Shown: piece by piece, positions 17,520 to 26,900 of the stretch
How the letters are laid out: each line of letters begins with the position of its first letter
Position numbering within the stretch: position 1 is the first letter of the stretch
Origin: an uncultured Prevotella sp.
Lineage (GTDB): Bacteria > Bacteroidota > Bacteroidia > Bacteroidales > Bacteroidaceae
Direction of reading: 5' to 3'
Length of the DNA stretch: 36,124 nt
NCBI GenBank assembly: GCA_900553595.1
Contig: USEC01000018.1
Span: 1 to 36,124, forward strand
The notes under the pieces: generated by a model
Told to the model about the DNA's origin: nothing
The model's input: the letters and a program-made list of their open reading frames with translations, nothing else
The model's database searches: none
Position numbers and translations under genes: made by a program

Positions 17520-18767
17520 TCAGAATTCGCTCTCGTAGAGGAAGTCGTTGTACGGATACTTCTGCACGTGCAGCTCGCGCACCTTTCGGTATATCGTCTC
17601 GCGGAACTCGTCGATGTTCTGCTTCTCCTTGGCTGAAATGAAGAGGCAGTTCTCGTGGAGTCGTGCCATCCAGGTGCGTTTCAGCTCGTCGAGTGTGATG
17701 TTCTCCTTTGTCGGCGGAGTGAGGTCGTCCTCTTCTTTTTCGGTCCATGTGTAGTTGTCTATCTTGTTGAAGACAATCATCGATGGTTTGTCGGCGCATC
17801 CGAGGTCTTTCAGTGTGTTCTCCACCACGTTTATCTGCTCCTCGAAATCGGAGTGCGATATGTCGACGACATGCAGCAGCAGGTCGGCTTCGCGCACCTC
17901 GTCGAGTGTGGATTTGAAGGAGTCCACGAGGTCGGTGGGCAACTTTCTGATGAATCCCACGGTGTCGGCGAGGAGGAACGGCAGGTTCTCTATCACCACC
18001 TTGCGCACCGTTGTGTCGAGGGTAGCGAAGAGTTTGTTCTCGGCGAACACTTCGCTTTTGGAGAGAAGGTTCATGATGGTCGATTTTCCTACGTTGGTGT
18101 AACCCACGAGTGCCACTCGTATGAGTCGTCCGCGGTTCTTGCGCTGTGTCGTCTTCTGCTTGTCTATCTCCACCAGACGTTGTTTTAGGAGTGTGATGCG
18201 GTTGAGAATTATTCGGCGGTCCATCTCGAGCTGTGTCTCACCGGGTCCGCGCAGACCCACGCTTCCCTTTCCGCCGCCGCTTCCCGAACCGCCTCCCTGG
18301 CGTTCAAGGTGCGTCCACAGACGCTGGAGTCGCGGCAGCATGTAGCGGTATTGCGCCAGTTCCACCTGCGTCTTTGCGGCTGCTGTCTGTGCACGCATGG
18401 CGAAGATGTCGAGGATGAGCGATGTGCGGTCGAGTATTTTCACGCCCAGCTCCTTCTCTATGTTGCGTATTTGTTTCGCCGACAGCTCGTCGTCGAAAAT
18501 CACCATGCCCACCGGTCGCTCGGCGTCGTCCTCTGCTTCTATGTATTCCTTTATTTCCTGCAGCTTTCCCGAACCGACGTATGTCACCTGGCTCGGTCCT
18601 CCCACGCGCTGCGTGAAACGCTTCACGGTGACGGCTCCCGCCGTGTCGGCGAGAAATTCCAGCTCGTCAAGATATTCTTTTGTCTTTTCCTCGTCCTGCT
18701 CTTTCGTTATAAGTCCTACGAGAACGGCAGTCTCTGCCTTAACTTCTGATATTACAAATTCTTTCAT
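17520..18767 (-). CDS. hflX: GTPase HflX
   Basis: The 415-residue protein is the ribosome-splitting GTPase HflX. It has the N-terminal HflX domain (YVGSGKLQEIKEYI near 64), the glycine-rich linker with GSVGLRGPGETQLEMDRR near 175, the P-loop VGYTNVGKST ending near residue 230, DTVGFIRKLP, NKID and SAKE. HflX rescues stalled ribosomes after heat or antibiotic stress in other bacteria. A TACCTTTG -7 box lies upstream (minus strand, 18831-18838). The M16 peptidase gene follows downstream. Confidence 0.97.
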   Translation of the reverse strand: MKEFVISEVKAETAVLVGLITKEQDEEKTKEYLDELEFLADTAGAVTVKRFTQRVGGPSQVTYVGSGKLQEIKEYIEAEDDAERPVGMVIFDDELSAKQIRNIEKELGVKILDRTSLILDIFAMRAQTAAAKTQVELAQYRYMLPRLQRLWTHLERQGGGSGSGGGKGSVGLRGPGETQLEMDRRIILNRITLLKQRLVEIDKQKTTQRKNRGRLIRVALVGYTNVGKSTIMNLLSKSEVFAENKLFATLDTTVRKVVIENLPFLLADTVGFIRKLPTDLVDSFKSTLDEVREADLLLHVVDISHSDFEEQINVVENTLKDLGCADKPSMIVFNKIDNYTWTEKEEDDLTPPTKENITLDELKRTWMARLHENCLFISAKEKQNIDEFRETIYRKVRELHVQKYPYNDFLYESEF

Positions 18768-18830
18768 TCAATGTGTGTTACGATGTGCAATTATTGCAAG
18801 CATTGTGCAGATGTAATGCAAGTGCAGATG

Positions 18831-18838
18831 CAAAGGTA
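18831..18838 (-). promoter_or_regulatory. -7 box of hflX
   Basis: TACCTTTG on the minus strand. No TTTG at 19-21 bases upstream, so this is a partial promoter match. Confidence 0.45.
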
Positions 18839-18942
18839 CGCAATTTTCTGATTATGAATGTAAAAGGAAAGGTGTTTTTAATGGTGTGGACGGGTTATTT
18901 GTAATCCGTAGCGGGTTTCATGAATTGTGGTTTATGGAATGC

Positions 18943-18980
18943 TTGGATGCTGTTGTCGAGCGAGACGCTCGACCTCCTAT
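18943..18980 (+). repeat. Hairpin repeat, copy 3
   Basis: TTGGATG, then GTCGAGCG, loop AGA, CGCTCGAC, then CTCCTAT. The flanking TTGGATG is shared with copy 1 at the left edge of the window. Confidence 0.75.
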
Positions 18981-19137
18981 GTTTGCATTTCATGATTTAT
19001 AAGGTGCTTTACAGATGGTTTCCTGCTACATGACATTCGGAGTCCGTATTGCTTTGTGGTAGGTTTTGTGAACGAGTTGTAACTACTTGTATTTCAATGT
19101 GTTTTTGTTCTTTTGCATTTTTTGCTCTTTTACTTTT

Positions 19138-19181
19138 CCAAACAAGCCTTGTTTGCAGTGAAAAGAAGCCTTGTTTGAAAA
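19138..19181. repeat. 22-bp repeat, locus B (two units)
   Basis: CTTGTTT at 19148 and 19170, a 22-base spacing, with the same AAGAAGCCTTGTTTG core as loci A and C, followed by GAAAACCGG. Confidence 0.75.
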
Positions 19182-19246
19182 CCGGCATTATTGTGCTTGA
19201 AAACGCAGCGAAATTGTGAATAAAAGACCTTTTTATGTGAATACGT

Positions 19247-19277
19247 TTGCAAATTAGGTTTATAATCACTATCTTTG
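19247..19277 (+). promoter_or_regulatory. Promoter of nagB
   Basis: TTTG (19247-19250), 19 bases, TATCTTTG (19270-19277): a full consensus match. The -7 box is the first part of the 66-bp repeat, so the box is repeated at 19336 and 19402, there without a matching -33. Confidence 0.7.
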
Positions 19278-19420
19278 CATAAAATAGGCTGCACTCGGCA
19301 ATGTGAAAGCAAACTTTCATTGCACTCGCTGGCACTATCTTTGCATAAGATAGGCTGCACTCGGCAATTGGAAAGCAAGCTTTCATTGCACTCGCTGGCA
19401 CTATCTTTGCATAAGATACC
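19267..19420 (+). repeat. 66-bp direct repeat in 2.3 copies carrying the -7 box
   Basis: Copy 1 is 19267-19332, copy 2 is 19333-19398 and a 22-base partial copy 3 is 19399-19420. Copies 1 and 2 differ at four positions. Each starts with CACTATCTTTGCATAA and contains the hairpin GAAAGC/GCTTTC nested in GCAAT/ATTGC, which is perfect in copy 2. Confidence 0.9.
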
Positions 19421-19466
19421 GACTTTACGATAAAAGAACAAAAAACAACTTATAAATTTTATTGAC

Positions 19467-20258
19467 ATGAGATTAATAATCGAAAAAGACTATGACCAAC
19501 TGTCTAAGTGGGCAGCTGAGCATGTGATTGAGCGTATCAACAAATTCAATCCCACTCCCGACCATAAGTTTGTGCTCGGACTCCCGACCGGTTCTTCACC
19601 CATCGGCATGTACCGCGCTTTGGCGGAAGCTTGCAAGCAGGGTCGCGTTTCGTTCAAGAATGTCCTCACATTCAATATGGACGAGTATGTGGGACTGCCC
19701 GAATCGCACCCGGAGAGCTACCACTCATTCATGGCAAACAACTTCTTCAACCATATCGACTGCCCGAAAGAGAACATACACATCCTCAACGGCAACGCAG
19801 AAGACCTTGAAGCCGAATGCGCACACTACGAGCAGATGATTGAGGAAGCCGGAGGCATCGACCTCTTCATCGGAGGTATCGGTCCCGACGGACACATCGC
19901 TTTCAACGAACCGGGTTCTTCGCTCACTTCACGCACACGCCAGAAGACCCTGACAACCGACACAATCGTTGCCAACTCACGCTTCTTCGACAACGACGTG
20001 AACAAGGTTCCGACAACTGCACTCACTGTAGGTGTAGGCACAGTGATGGCTGCACGCGAGGTGATGATTCTCGTGAACGGACACAACAAGACACGCGCTT
20101 TGCAGGCAGCTGTGGAGGGTCCCGTGACACAGATGTGGACTATCAGCGTGCTCCAGATGCACCAGCACGGCATCATCGTGTGCGATGAGGCTGCTACCGA
20201 CGATCTGAAGGTGGGCACATACCGCTACTTCAAGGATATAGAAAAGAACAATCTCTGA
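19467..20258 (+). CDS. nagB: Glucosamine-6-phosphate deaminase NagB
   Basis: The 263-residue enzyme converts glucosamine-6-phosphate to fructose-6-phosphate and ammonia, feeding amino sugars into glycolysis. Signatures are LGLPTGSSPIGMYRAL near residue 32, FNMDEYVGLPESHPESY near 68 with the catalytic Asp, and GGIGPDGHIAFNEPGSS near 134. The length equals that of the hexameric bacterial enzymes. The next gene begins 4 bases after its stop codon. Its 5' region carries the promoter and 66-bp repeats described separately, giving an mRNA leader of up to about 185 nt. Confidence 0.97.
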   Translation: MRLIIEKDYDQLSKWAAEHVIERINKFNPTPDHKFVLGLPTGSSPIGMYRALAEACKQGRVSFKNVLTFNMDEYVGLPESHPESYHSFMANNFFNHIDCPKENIHILNGNAEDLEAECAHYEQMIEEAGGIDLFIGGIGPDGHIAFNEPGSSLTSRTRQKTLTTDTIVANSRFFDNDVNKVPTTALTVGVGTVMAAREVMILVNGHNKTRALQAAVEGPVTQMWTISVLQMHQHGIIVCDEAATDDLKVGTYRYFKDIEKNNL

Positions 20259-20262
20259 TTTT

Positions 20263-20919
20263 ATGGAGAATGTCCTGAACGTTAAGCAAGTCTCGGCTGC
20301 CGGCGTAAAGGCGGCTGAGATTTGCCGTATTATGGACGAGGCAGGGGTGGAATTCCTCTCCGTGGCATCGCATTGCTGGACAACCGATTTCCCTTACCGC
20401 CCTGAGATGGAAGTGCGTCTTGCACACAACGGAAACCAACTGCTCGTGAACTACCGTGTCACAGAGGACAGCGTGCGTGCCCTTGCGCCTCACGATGACG
20501 GCAACGTGTGGGAGGACTCGTGCTGCGAACTCTTCATTTCGCCCGTTGCCGACGGCACATATTATAATATAGAATGCAATGCTGCCGGCACCATGCTGAT
20601 AGGCTTCGGTCCGAAGCGTGAGGGCAGGGAACGTGCTGCGCAGCAGGTGCTCGACACAGTGGACCGCTGGTCGTCGCTCGGTCGCGAGCCTTTCGACACA
20701 CGCAACGGCGCCGTGACATGGCAGCTGTGCCTCGCCTTGCCCCTCGGCGCGTTCTATCGCCATGCGCTCGGCAGCTTCTCAGGCATCATAGCAAAGGCGA
20801 ATGTCTATAAATGCGGCGACAAACTGCCTCGACCGCACTTCCTTTCGTTCTTCCCGATAGACTTGGCGAAGCCCGATTTTCATCGTCCCGATTTCTTCGG
20901 CGACATAGTATTCGAATAA
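20263..20919 (+). CDS. Carbohydrate-binding family 9-like protein, cytoplasmic
   Basis: The 218-residue protein resembles the CBM9-like/DOMON beta-sandwich fold. Typical segments are a beta strand with RLAHNGNQLLVNYRVTED near residue 47, VWEDSCCELFISP near 83, YYNIECNAAGTMLIGFG near 100 and a C-terminal region with FHRPDFFGDIVFE. No signal peptide or lipobox is visible, so it should be cytoplasmic, unlike secreted xylanase CBM9 modules. The start is four bases after nagB, which points to co-translation and a link to amino-sugar metabolism. Function and ligand are unknown. Confidence 0.8.
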   Translation: MENVLNVKQVSAAGVKAAEICRIMDEAGVEFLSVASHCWTTDFPYRPEMEVRLAHNGNQLLVNYRVTEDSVRALAPHDDGNVWEDSCCELFISPVADGTYYNIECNAAGTMLIGFGPKREGRERAAQQVLDTVDRWSSLGREPFDTRNGAVTWQLCLALPLGAFYRHALGSFSGIIAKANVYKCGDKLPRPHFLSFFPIDLAKPDFHRPDFFGDIVFE

Positions 20920-21049
20920 GACAAACATGTGTGCGTGCCATAAGCCGCACACCGACAGGCTATAACTGCGGCGGCATGCTTCGTGAAGGGGCGTGCCGCT
21001 TTTTGCTGAATAGGCATAAAACAGAAAACAAATAAAAAAACGAGTGATT

Positions 21050-23770
21050 ATGAACTTCACGTTTGTTCCCGACCCATGCCAGCAGGAAGTGATTGAGGCA
21101 GAGGGCGGCAACCATCTTGTTTTGGCTTCTCCTGGATGCGGCAAGACACAGATTCTTGCCGAACGCATCTGTCGTGCGCACGAAAACGGGGTGGATTATG
21201 CCGACATGCTGTGCCTCACGTTCACCAATCGCGCCGCCCGTGGCATGACAGAGCGCATAGCCCGGCGCATGGGCGACGAGGTCACTGGCGAAATATTCGT
21301 GGGCAATGTGCACCGCTACTGCTCGCGTTTCCTCTTCGCCAACGGACTGGTGCCTACTGAATCGGCGGTCATCGACGACGACGATGCCGTGAGCATACTC
21401 GCACGCTACCTCGGCGACGACGAGTATTCGGTTGTCGCCAACTACCAGCGGAGGCGTGAATACGCCGAAGTGTTCCACCTTTCCACCTTCATGCACCAGA
21501 TAAGAATGAAACACCCGAAAGCCATTCGCGTGCATTCAGAGTGTCTCGACAGCAACGACATAGCCGCCATGAAGTGCATCTGCCGCTTGCAGAAGAAGGA
21601 TTTCACGCCAGAAATGATGGTCGATATGTACCTTCATGCCGACCTCTACCGCTCTCTCACACGCAGCGATACAATGGATTACGGCAGTCAGCAGATAGTG
21701 AAGAAGATGCTTCGCAAGATGGTTCTCGCTTGGGAATACGAACGCTACAAGCGCGAAAACCGTCTGCTCGACTTCAATGATTTGCTTATGTTCACCTACG
21801 ACGCGCTCGCTTCCGACACCACGGATGCACCGCGTTTCCATCGTTACCGCTGGATTCAGGTGGATGAGGTGCAGGACCTCAACCCCTTGCAGATGCAGAT
21901 AATACGCCTGCTCACAGCTCCCGACGCGCTCACCGTGATGTGTCTCGGCGACGAACAGCAGGCCATCTTCTCGTTTATGGGCGCCAAGATGGGGACGCTC
22001 GAGGCCTTGCGTAACAGGGAGGGATGCTGCCTCCACCACCTTTCGGTGAACCACCGTTCGCCGGAATATCTGTTGCAGGTGTTCAACGACTATGCCGCCA
22101 CGGTGCTTGGTATAGACAAGACGATGCTTCCGCAGCCGTGTGGGGACAACCATGCGGTGAGACTCGGCAACGAACTGATGATTCTCCGCAGCGACAACTA
22201 CGAGAGCGAGGTGCGCGATGTGGTGCAGTTTGCCGTGCAACTCAACCATAACTACCCGCACGACACGACGGCAATAGTGGTGAATGCCAACCGCGACGCC
22301 GAGGATATAGCTGCCGAACTGAAGCGTTGCGGAGTGGGATTCTTCAAGGTTTCAGGCACCGACCTGTTCGCGACTCCTGATGTCAAACTCGTCTTTGCAC
22401 ACCTGTCGGTGCTCAACAACGAAATGAACTTCATGGCGTGGGCACGCCTTCTGCACGGACTTCGTGTGTTTGAGGGCAGTGCTTCGGCACGCTCTTTCGT
22501 GCGCGAACTGTTCGATCGTGCCCTGATGCCGTCCGATTTGCTGCGCATCGACGGCGGTTCTTATCTGCAAGATTTTGTAGAATGCTATGAAGAAAAGGAT
22601 ATTGTCGTGTTCGATACGGAGACCACCGGACTCGATGTGTTTGCCGACGATATAGTACAGATAGCTGCCGTGAAGATGCGTAAAGGCAGAGTGGTGCCTG
22701 ATTCCGCGTTCGTGGCGCACCTGACGACTTCGCGCGAAATCCCGGCGATGCTTGGCGACATCGTGAACCCGATAATAGAGGAACGCAAACGCCACACGCT
22801 CATCGCCAACGATGAAGCCTTGCGGCAGTTTATGAACTATGCTGAGGGTGCGGTGTTGCTCGCACACAACGCCGACTACGACTACCGCATTCTCGAAAAC
22901 AATCTGCGCCGCTACTGTCCCGACATATCTCTCGAAATGCAACATCCGCATTATCTTGACTCGTTGAGACTTGTGCGACTGCTGCATCCCGAATTGAAAG
23001 AGCACAAACTGAAATATCTTCTCGGCGCATTCGGGCTTGAAGGCGAAAATTCGCACCTTGCCGACGACGATGTGAATGCCACTTGTGGAGTGGTGGCACA
23101 CTGCTATGAGGCAGCAAAGGAGCGTCTGGCAGAGCAGCAACGCTTCCTCTCTTTGGAACAGACACGCCGCCATGCTTCGGCACTTAACAATGCCTATGGC
23201 GCGTTTTATGCCGAAGCAATTGCCCGGAAATATGTGCGCCGTGCAGCAGACGAGACTCCGGCACTCGTTCATGAACTTCTGCTTTTCCGTCAATATCTGC
23301 TTGACGATGGAAAGATACAACCCATCGACGGCTTTGAACACATTACCTCCTATCTCGCTTCCGACATGATTGATGCCGCAGCAGAACCTTCACTCTATGA
23401 GCAACTCTCGCATCATGCCATGGAAATAGCGACTCTGAAGGAGGCCGATTTGTGCGGAGGTACGGCGATGAACGAGCGCATTTTTGTCACAACCATACAC
23501 AAAGCAAAAGGTTTGGAGTTTGATAATGTGATACTGTTCGATGCTGTTGAGGGGCGTATGCCAAACTACTACACTCGCAATACGCCGCACCTTTTTGCCG
23601 AAGATGCCCGCAAATTCTATGTGGCCATCACTCGTGCCAAGCGGCGTCTGTATGTGTCTCAAAGCCTAACGCAGGTCGGATGGCATGGCGATGTGAGCGA
23701 ACGCCACCTCACACCGTTCATGCGCACGGTGGAGAAATATTTCGGTAGCAGGACTTTTGCCGAAGAATGA
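21050..23770 (+). CDS. UvrD/Rep-type helicase with inserted DnaQ-like exonuclease
   Basis: The 906-residue protein is a superfamily 1A helicase. Walker A ASPGCGKT is at residues 26-33, Walker B/DEVQD at 272-276, and the late motif TIHKAKGLEF near 815 followed by FYVAITRAKRRLYV. Between the helicase 2A halves, at about residues 518-695, is a DEDDh 3'-5' exonuclease: FDTETTG (Asp522, Glu524), AHNADYD near 610, and HLADDD with His669 and Asp674. So unwinding and DNA or RNA trimming are joined in one chain. The frame also allows GTG at 21044, but ATG at 21050 fits the N-terminus better. It is unlikely to be classic UvrD or PcrA because of the insert; a DNA-repair role is inferred. It converges on the Oar-like receptor gene. 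Confidence 0.9.
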   Translation: MNFTFVPDPCQQEVIEAEGGNHLVLASPGCGKTQILAERICRAHENGVDYADMLCLTFTNRAARGMTERIARRMGDEVTGEIFVGNVHRYCSRFLFANGLVPTESAVIDDDDAVSILARYLGDDEYSVVANYQRRREYAEVFHLSTFMHQIRMKHPKAIRVHSECLDSNDIAAMKCICRLQKKDFTPEMMVDMYLHADLYRSLTRSDTMDYGSQQIVKKMLRKMVLAWEYERYKRENRLLDFNDLLMFTYDALASDTTDAPRFHRYRWIQVDEVQDLNPLQMQIIRLLTAPDALTVMCLGDEQQAIFSFMGAKMGTLEALRNREGCCLHHLSVNHRSPEYLLQVFNDYAATVLGIDKTMLPQPCGDNHAVRLGNELMILRSDNYESEVRDVVQFAVQLNHNYPHDTTAIVVNANRDAEDIAAELKRCGVGFFKVSGTDLFATPDVKLVFAHLSVLNNEMNFMAWARLLHGLRVFEGSASARSFVRELFDRALMPSDLLRIDGGSYLQDFVECYEEKDIVVFDTETTGLDVFADDIVQIAAVKMRKGRVVPDSAFVAHLTTSREIPAMLGDIVNPIIEERKRHTLIANDEALRQFMNYAEGAVLLAHNADYDYRILENNLRRYCPDISLEMQHPHYLDSLRLVRLLHPELKEHKLKYLLGAFGLEGENSHLADDDVNATCGVVAHCYEAAKERLAEQQRFLSLEQTRRHASALNNAYGAFYAEAIARKYVRRAADETPALVHELLLFRQYLLDDGKIQPIDGFEHITSYLASDMIDAAAEPSLYEQLSHHAMEIATLKEADLCGGTAMNERIFVTTIHKAKGLEFDNVILFDAVEGRMPNYYTRNTPHLFAEDARKFYVAITRAKRRLYVSQSLTQVGWHGDVSERHLTPFMRTVEKYFGSRTFAEE

Positions 23771-23849
23771 GAGCGGCATGCAGTGGTGACCGGTATGCAA
23801 ACCGCACTGCGTATAGTCTGTAAATGAATAGTTTCAGCAACCGACAAAT

Positions 23850-23888
23850 AAAAAAGCTGACCCCGGAATCCCGGAGTCAGCTTTTTTA
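23850..23888. terminator. Bidirectional terminator, helicase and receptor genes
   Basis: AAAAAGCTGAC and GTCAGCTTTTT enclose CCGG/CCGG in a near-perfect stem with A and T runs on the two sides. Confidence 0.9.
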
Positions 23889-23913
23889 TTCTATGCTGTT
23901 TTCAGCCTGTTTA

Positions 23914-26900
23914 TTAGTTGAATGTGTACTTGATGCCAATCTGCATCTTCCAGCACTGGTCGTAGTTGTGATTGAAGTTCCAGGTCTTGGTAGCATATTC
24001 GCCGTTGACCTTCATCATACTGAACACCGGTGTGTTGTTCTCCACCTTGTTCACCTTCAGAATCTGACCGTTGTTGCAGCTGGTCATATTCTTTGCTACG
24101 CCCCACTTCGAGTTGAAGAGGTTGCCTACGTTCATGATGTCGAGGCTGAGCTGCAGGCGGTTGCGTGTGTTGCCCACCTTCACGTCGAAGTCGTGTGCCC
24201 AACGGAAATCGAAGCGGTGGATGAACGGAGCGCGAGCGCTGTAAGCCTCTGCGTACTCGCCCTTGTGGTTCTTCAGATACTTGTCCTGCTCTACAAACTT
24301 CCAGAAAGCCTCGCGGTCGGCGTCGCTTGCGAATTTGATTTCAGAGTCGTTTCTCGGTATGTACATCAAATCGTTCTTGATACCGTCGCCGTTGATGTCG
24401 CCGTTATAGAGGAAACTGTAACCCGATGGAGAGTAACCCTGATAGAACAGGCTGAAGTGATCCTTGGCATACTTGTAGCTTACGTTGGCGATGATGCGGT
24501 CAGGAACAACGTACTGCGAGTTCTGCACATTGGAGAAGTTAGGACCGTTGATGGTGTACAGACCCGACCATGCAGAAGAAGCGTTGCTGCCCGGCATACC
24601 AGACACTTCCTTCATCACGGTGTGTGTGTAAGCAGCCATTACGTTGAGGTTCTTCAACGGCTCTGCAGTAGCGGTGATGTTGAAGGTGTAGCCGTGGCCT
24701 TTGTGGGTGTTGGTGAGCACGCACGCATCGTTGATGTTCGAGTAGTATGTGAAGTTCTTCGGATAAACGAGGCGGTTGTCTGCTCCGTTGAGGTGTTCCC
24801 AACCAGAAGTATCGTCCTTGATGTTGTAGTTCTTCAGCATCACATCGTTGATTTTCTTGGTGTAGATGAACTCGGTTGTGAGCGTCATCGGGAAGCTTAC
24901 CGGCACCTGATAGTCTATAGCGATTGATGACTTCCATACCTGCGGCATTTTGAAGTTGCGATCTACGCCACCGATTGTTCTTGCCAATGTGCCGTCGTCA
25001 GGAGTGATGGTAGCTGGTGCACCGAGCAGTTCGCGAATCTTGTCGCGGTCGGTAACGAGGCCGCCCTTGAAGTTGTTGAGCAGCGGGTCAGACGACTTCA
25101 CTGTTCCGTCCTGATTGTACTTTGTAACGGCGTTGAACGGGTTCTGCTGAATCATACCGGAGTTGCTCGGCATGTTGGTGAAGAACACCAGCGGCAGACG
25201 GCCTGCGAACAGACCTGTACCGCCACGCACCTTGAGGCTCTTGTCGCCCAGCACGTCCCATACGAAGCCTACGCGAGGAGAAATCTGTATGTTGCTCTTC
25301 GGCCACATACCTGTGTCGATGTGTTTTCCGCCGAAGTCGAGTGCCTTGATGGCGTTGTTGGTCATGATGTCCTTGTCGTTGAAGGCGATGTCGTCGAAGC
25401 GGATACCGCCGGTGAGCTTAACGCGGTCGCTCACGTTCCACTCGTCCTGCAAGTAGATGCCATACTGGTTGAACTTAACCTCTGATGTCGGGCTTGTAGC
25501 TCCGTTGTAGCCGTAAGCAAGGCCCACGGTCTCAGGCGCAGCGCCAGTGAGGAAGTCGTCGAGTGAGCGGTAGCGGTAGTAGCCCGTGCCGCCGCGCATG
25601 TATGCGTTGTTGGCAAACTGGTGCTCGAAGTTGAAGCCCGCTGTCACCTTGTGGTTGCCAGCATACCATGTGAAGTTGTCGGTAAGGCTGATCACCTTGT
25701 TCTTCACCTGGTTGTTGTAAGAGAAGAGCTCGTAGCCGAAACTCATGTATGGCGAGAGATCCTGCTTAACGGTACCGTCGGCGAGAGTCTCGTAGCCGTT
25801 CATGATATCAACGAACGGGAATATAGAAGAATCAGAGCCGCGTCCGTCCTTCATGTCAGTGTATGTGAAGAGCAACTGGTTCGCGAACTCGTTGCCGAAG
25901 CGGCTGTTGAGGTCGGCAGTTACAGATGTAACGTTGTTGTCCATGGAGTACATGGAGTTTGAGAACGACATGGAGTACTGTGAGAGACGGTCCATGTTGC
26001 GCAGACGGTAGCCCGTGTCTGACGAATTTCCGTTAGGCGCGTTCCACATCTTGTTGGCAGTGTGGTTGAAGCGCACGGCAAGATGGTGGTCGTTGGTGAT
26101 GTTCCAGTCGATGCGGCCGAGCAACTTGAGGTTGTGTTCGTCGGCGCCCCAGTTGGTGTAAGAACCAGGGTCGTAGCCGTACTTCTCCTTAAGGAACTGA
26201 GCAACGCGGTCGAGGTCGCTCTTCTTAGTGCGTGAGATGTACTGGTCTATGTTTGCCCTGCCGTCTTCAGACGGAGCCCAACGGTTAGCTACGCCCGGCA
26301 CAGTTGTATATTCGGCGTTGGCGAAGAAGAAGAGCTTGTCCTTCACGATAGGGCCGCCTAAGGTGAAACCGTATGTCGTTGTGCGGTTCTTGCCGCGCTC
26401 GCCGAGGTCGGCGTCATCAACGCGGTTGCCGTGCATGTTCTCGTTGTTGTAGTAGATGTATGCAGAACCCTTGAAGGTGTTTGTACCCGACTTTGTTACG
26501 GCGTTGATGCCGCCGCCGATGAAGTTGGTCTGGCGTACATCGAAGGGAGAAACCACTACCTGCACTTCGTCAATGGCATCCATTGATATAGGTGAACCTC
26601 CACCGGGCAGTTTGGATGTGAGTCCGAAGTTGTTGTTGAGGTTGGCACCATCGAGAGTGAAGTTTGTAGAACGTCCGTCACCACCTGCGAAGCTCATGCC
26701 GTTGGAGTAGGGCGAGAGGCGTGCGATGTCGGTGATGCTGCGGTTGATGGTAGGCATGTTCATGATTTGGGTGTTGCTGATGTTGGTTGAAGCACCGGTC
26801 TTCTCGGCAGCGAACTTTGAAGCCTTGCCTCTTATTACCACTTCGCCCAGCACACTGGCGTCCTCAGACATGTTGAAGTTCTGGTTGTGTGTCTCGCCGA

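Larger units (their letters stand above)
18768..19466. other. Repeat-rich divergent intergenic region, hflX to nagB
   Basis: No gene is supported. From left to right it holds the hflX promoter box, hairpin repeat copy 3, 22-bp repeat locus B, the nagB promoter, and a 66-bp direct repeat in 2.3 copies. Short frames on the minus strand over 19009-19468 are translations of these repeats. Confidence 0.7.

Noticed and set aside
17449..17799. N-terminal extension of the M16 peptidase frame
   Set aside because: It overlaps the 3' end of hflX in another frame and would bury the signal peptide that begins at the chosen start.
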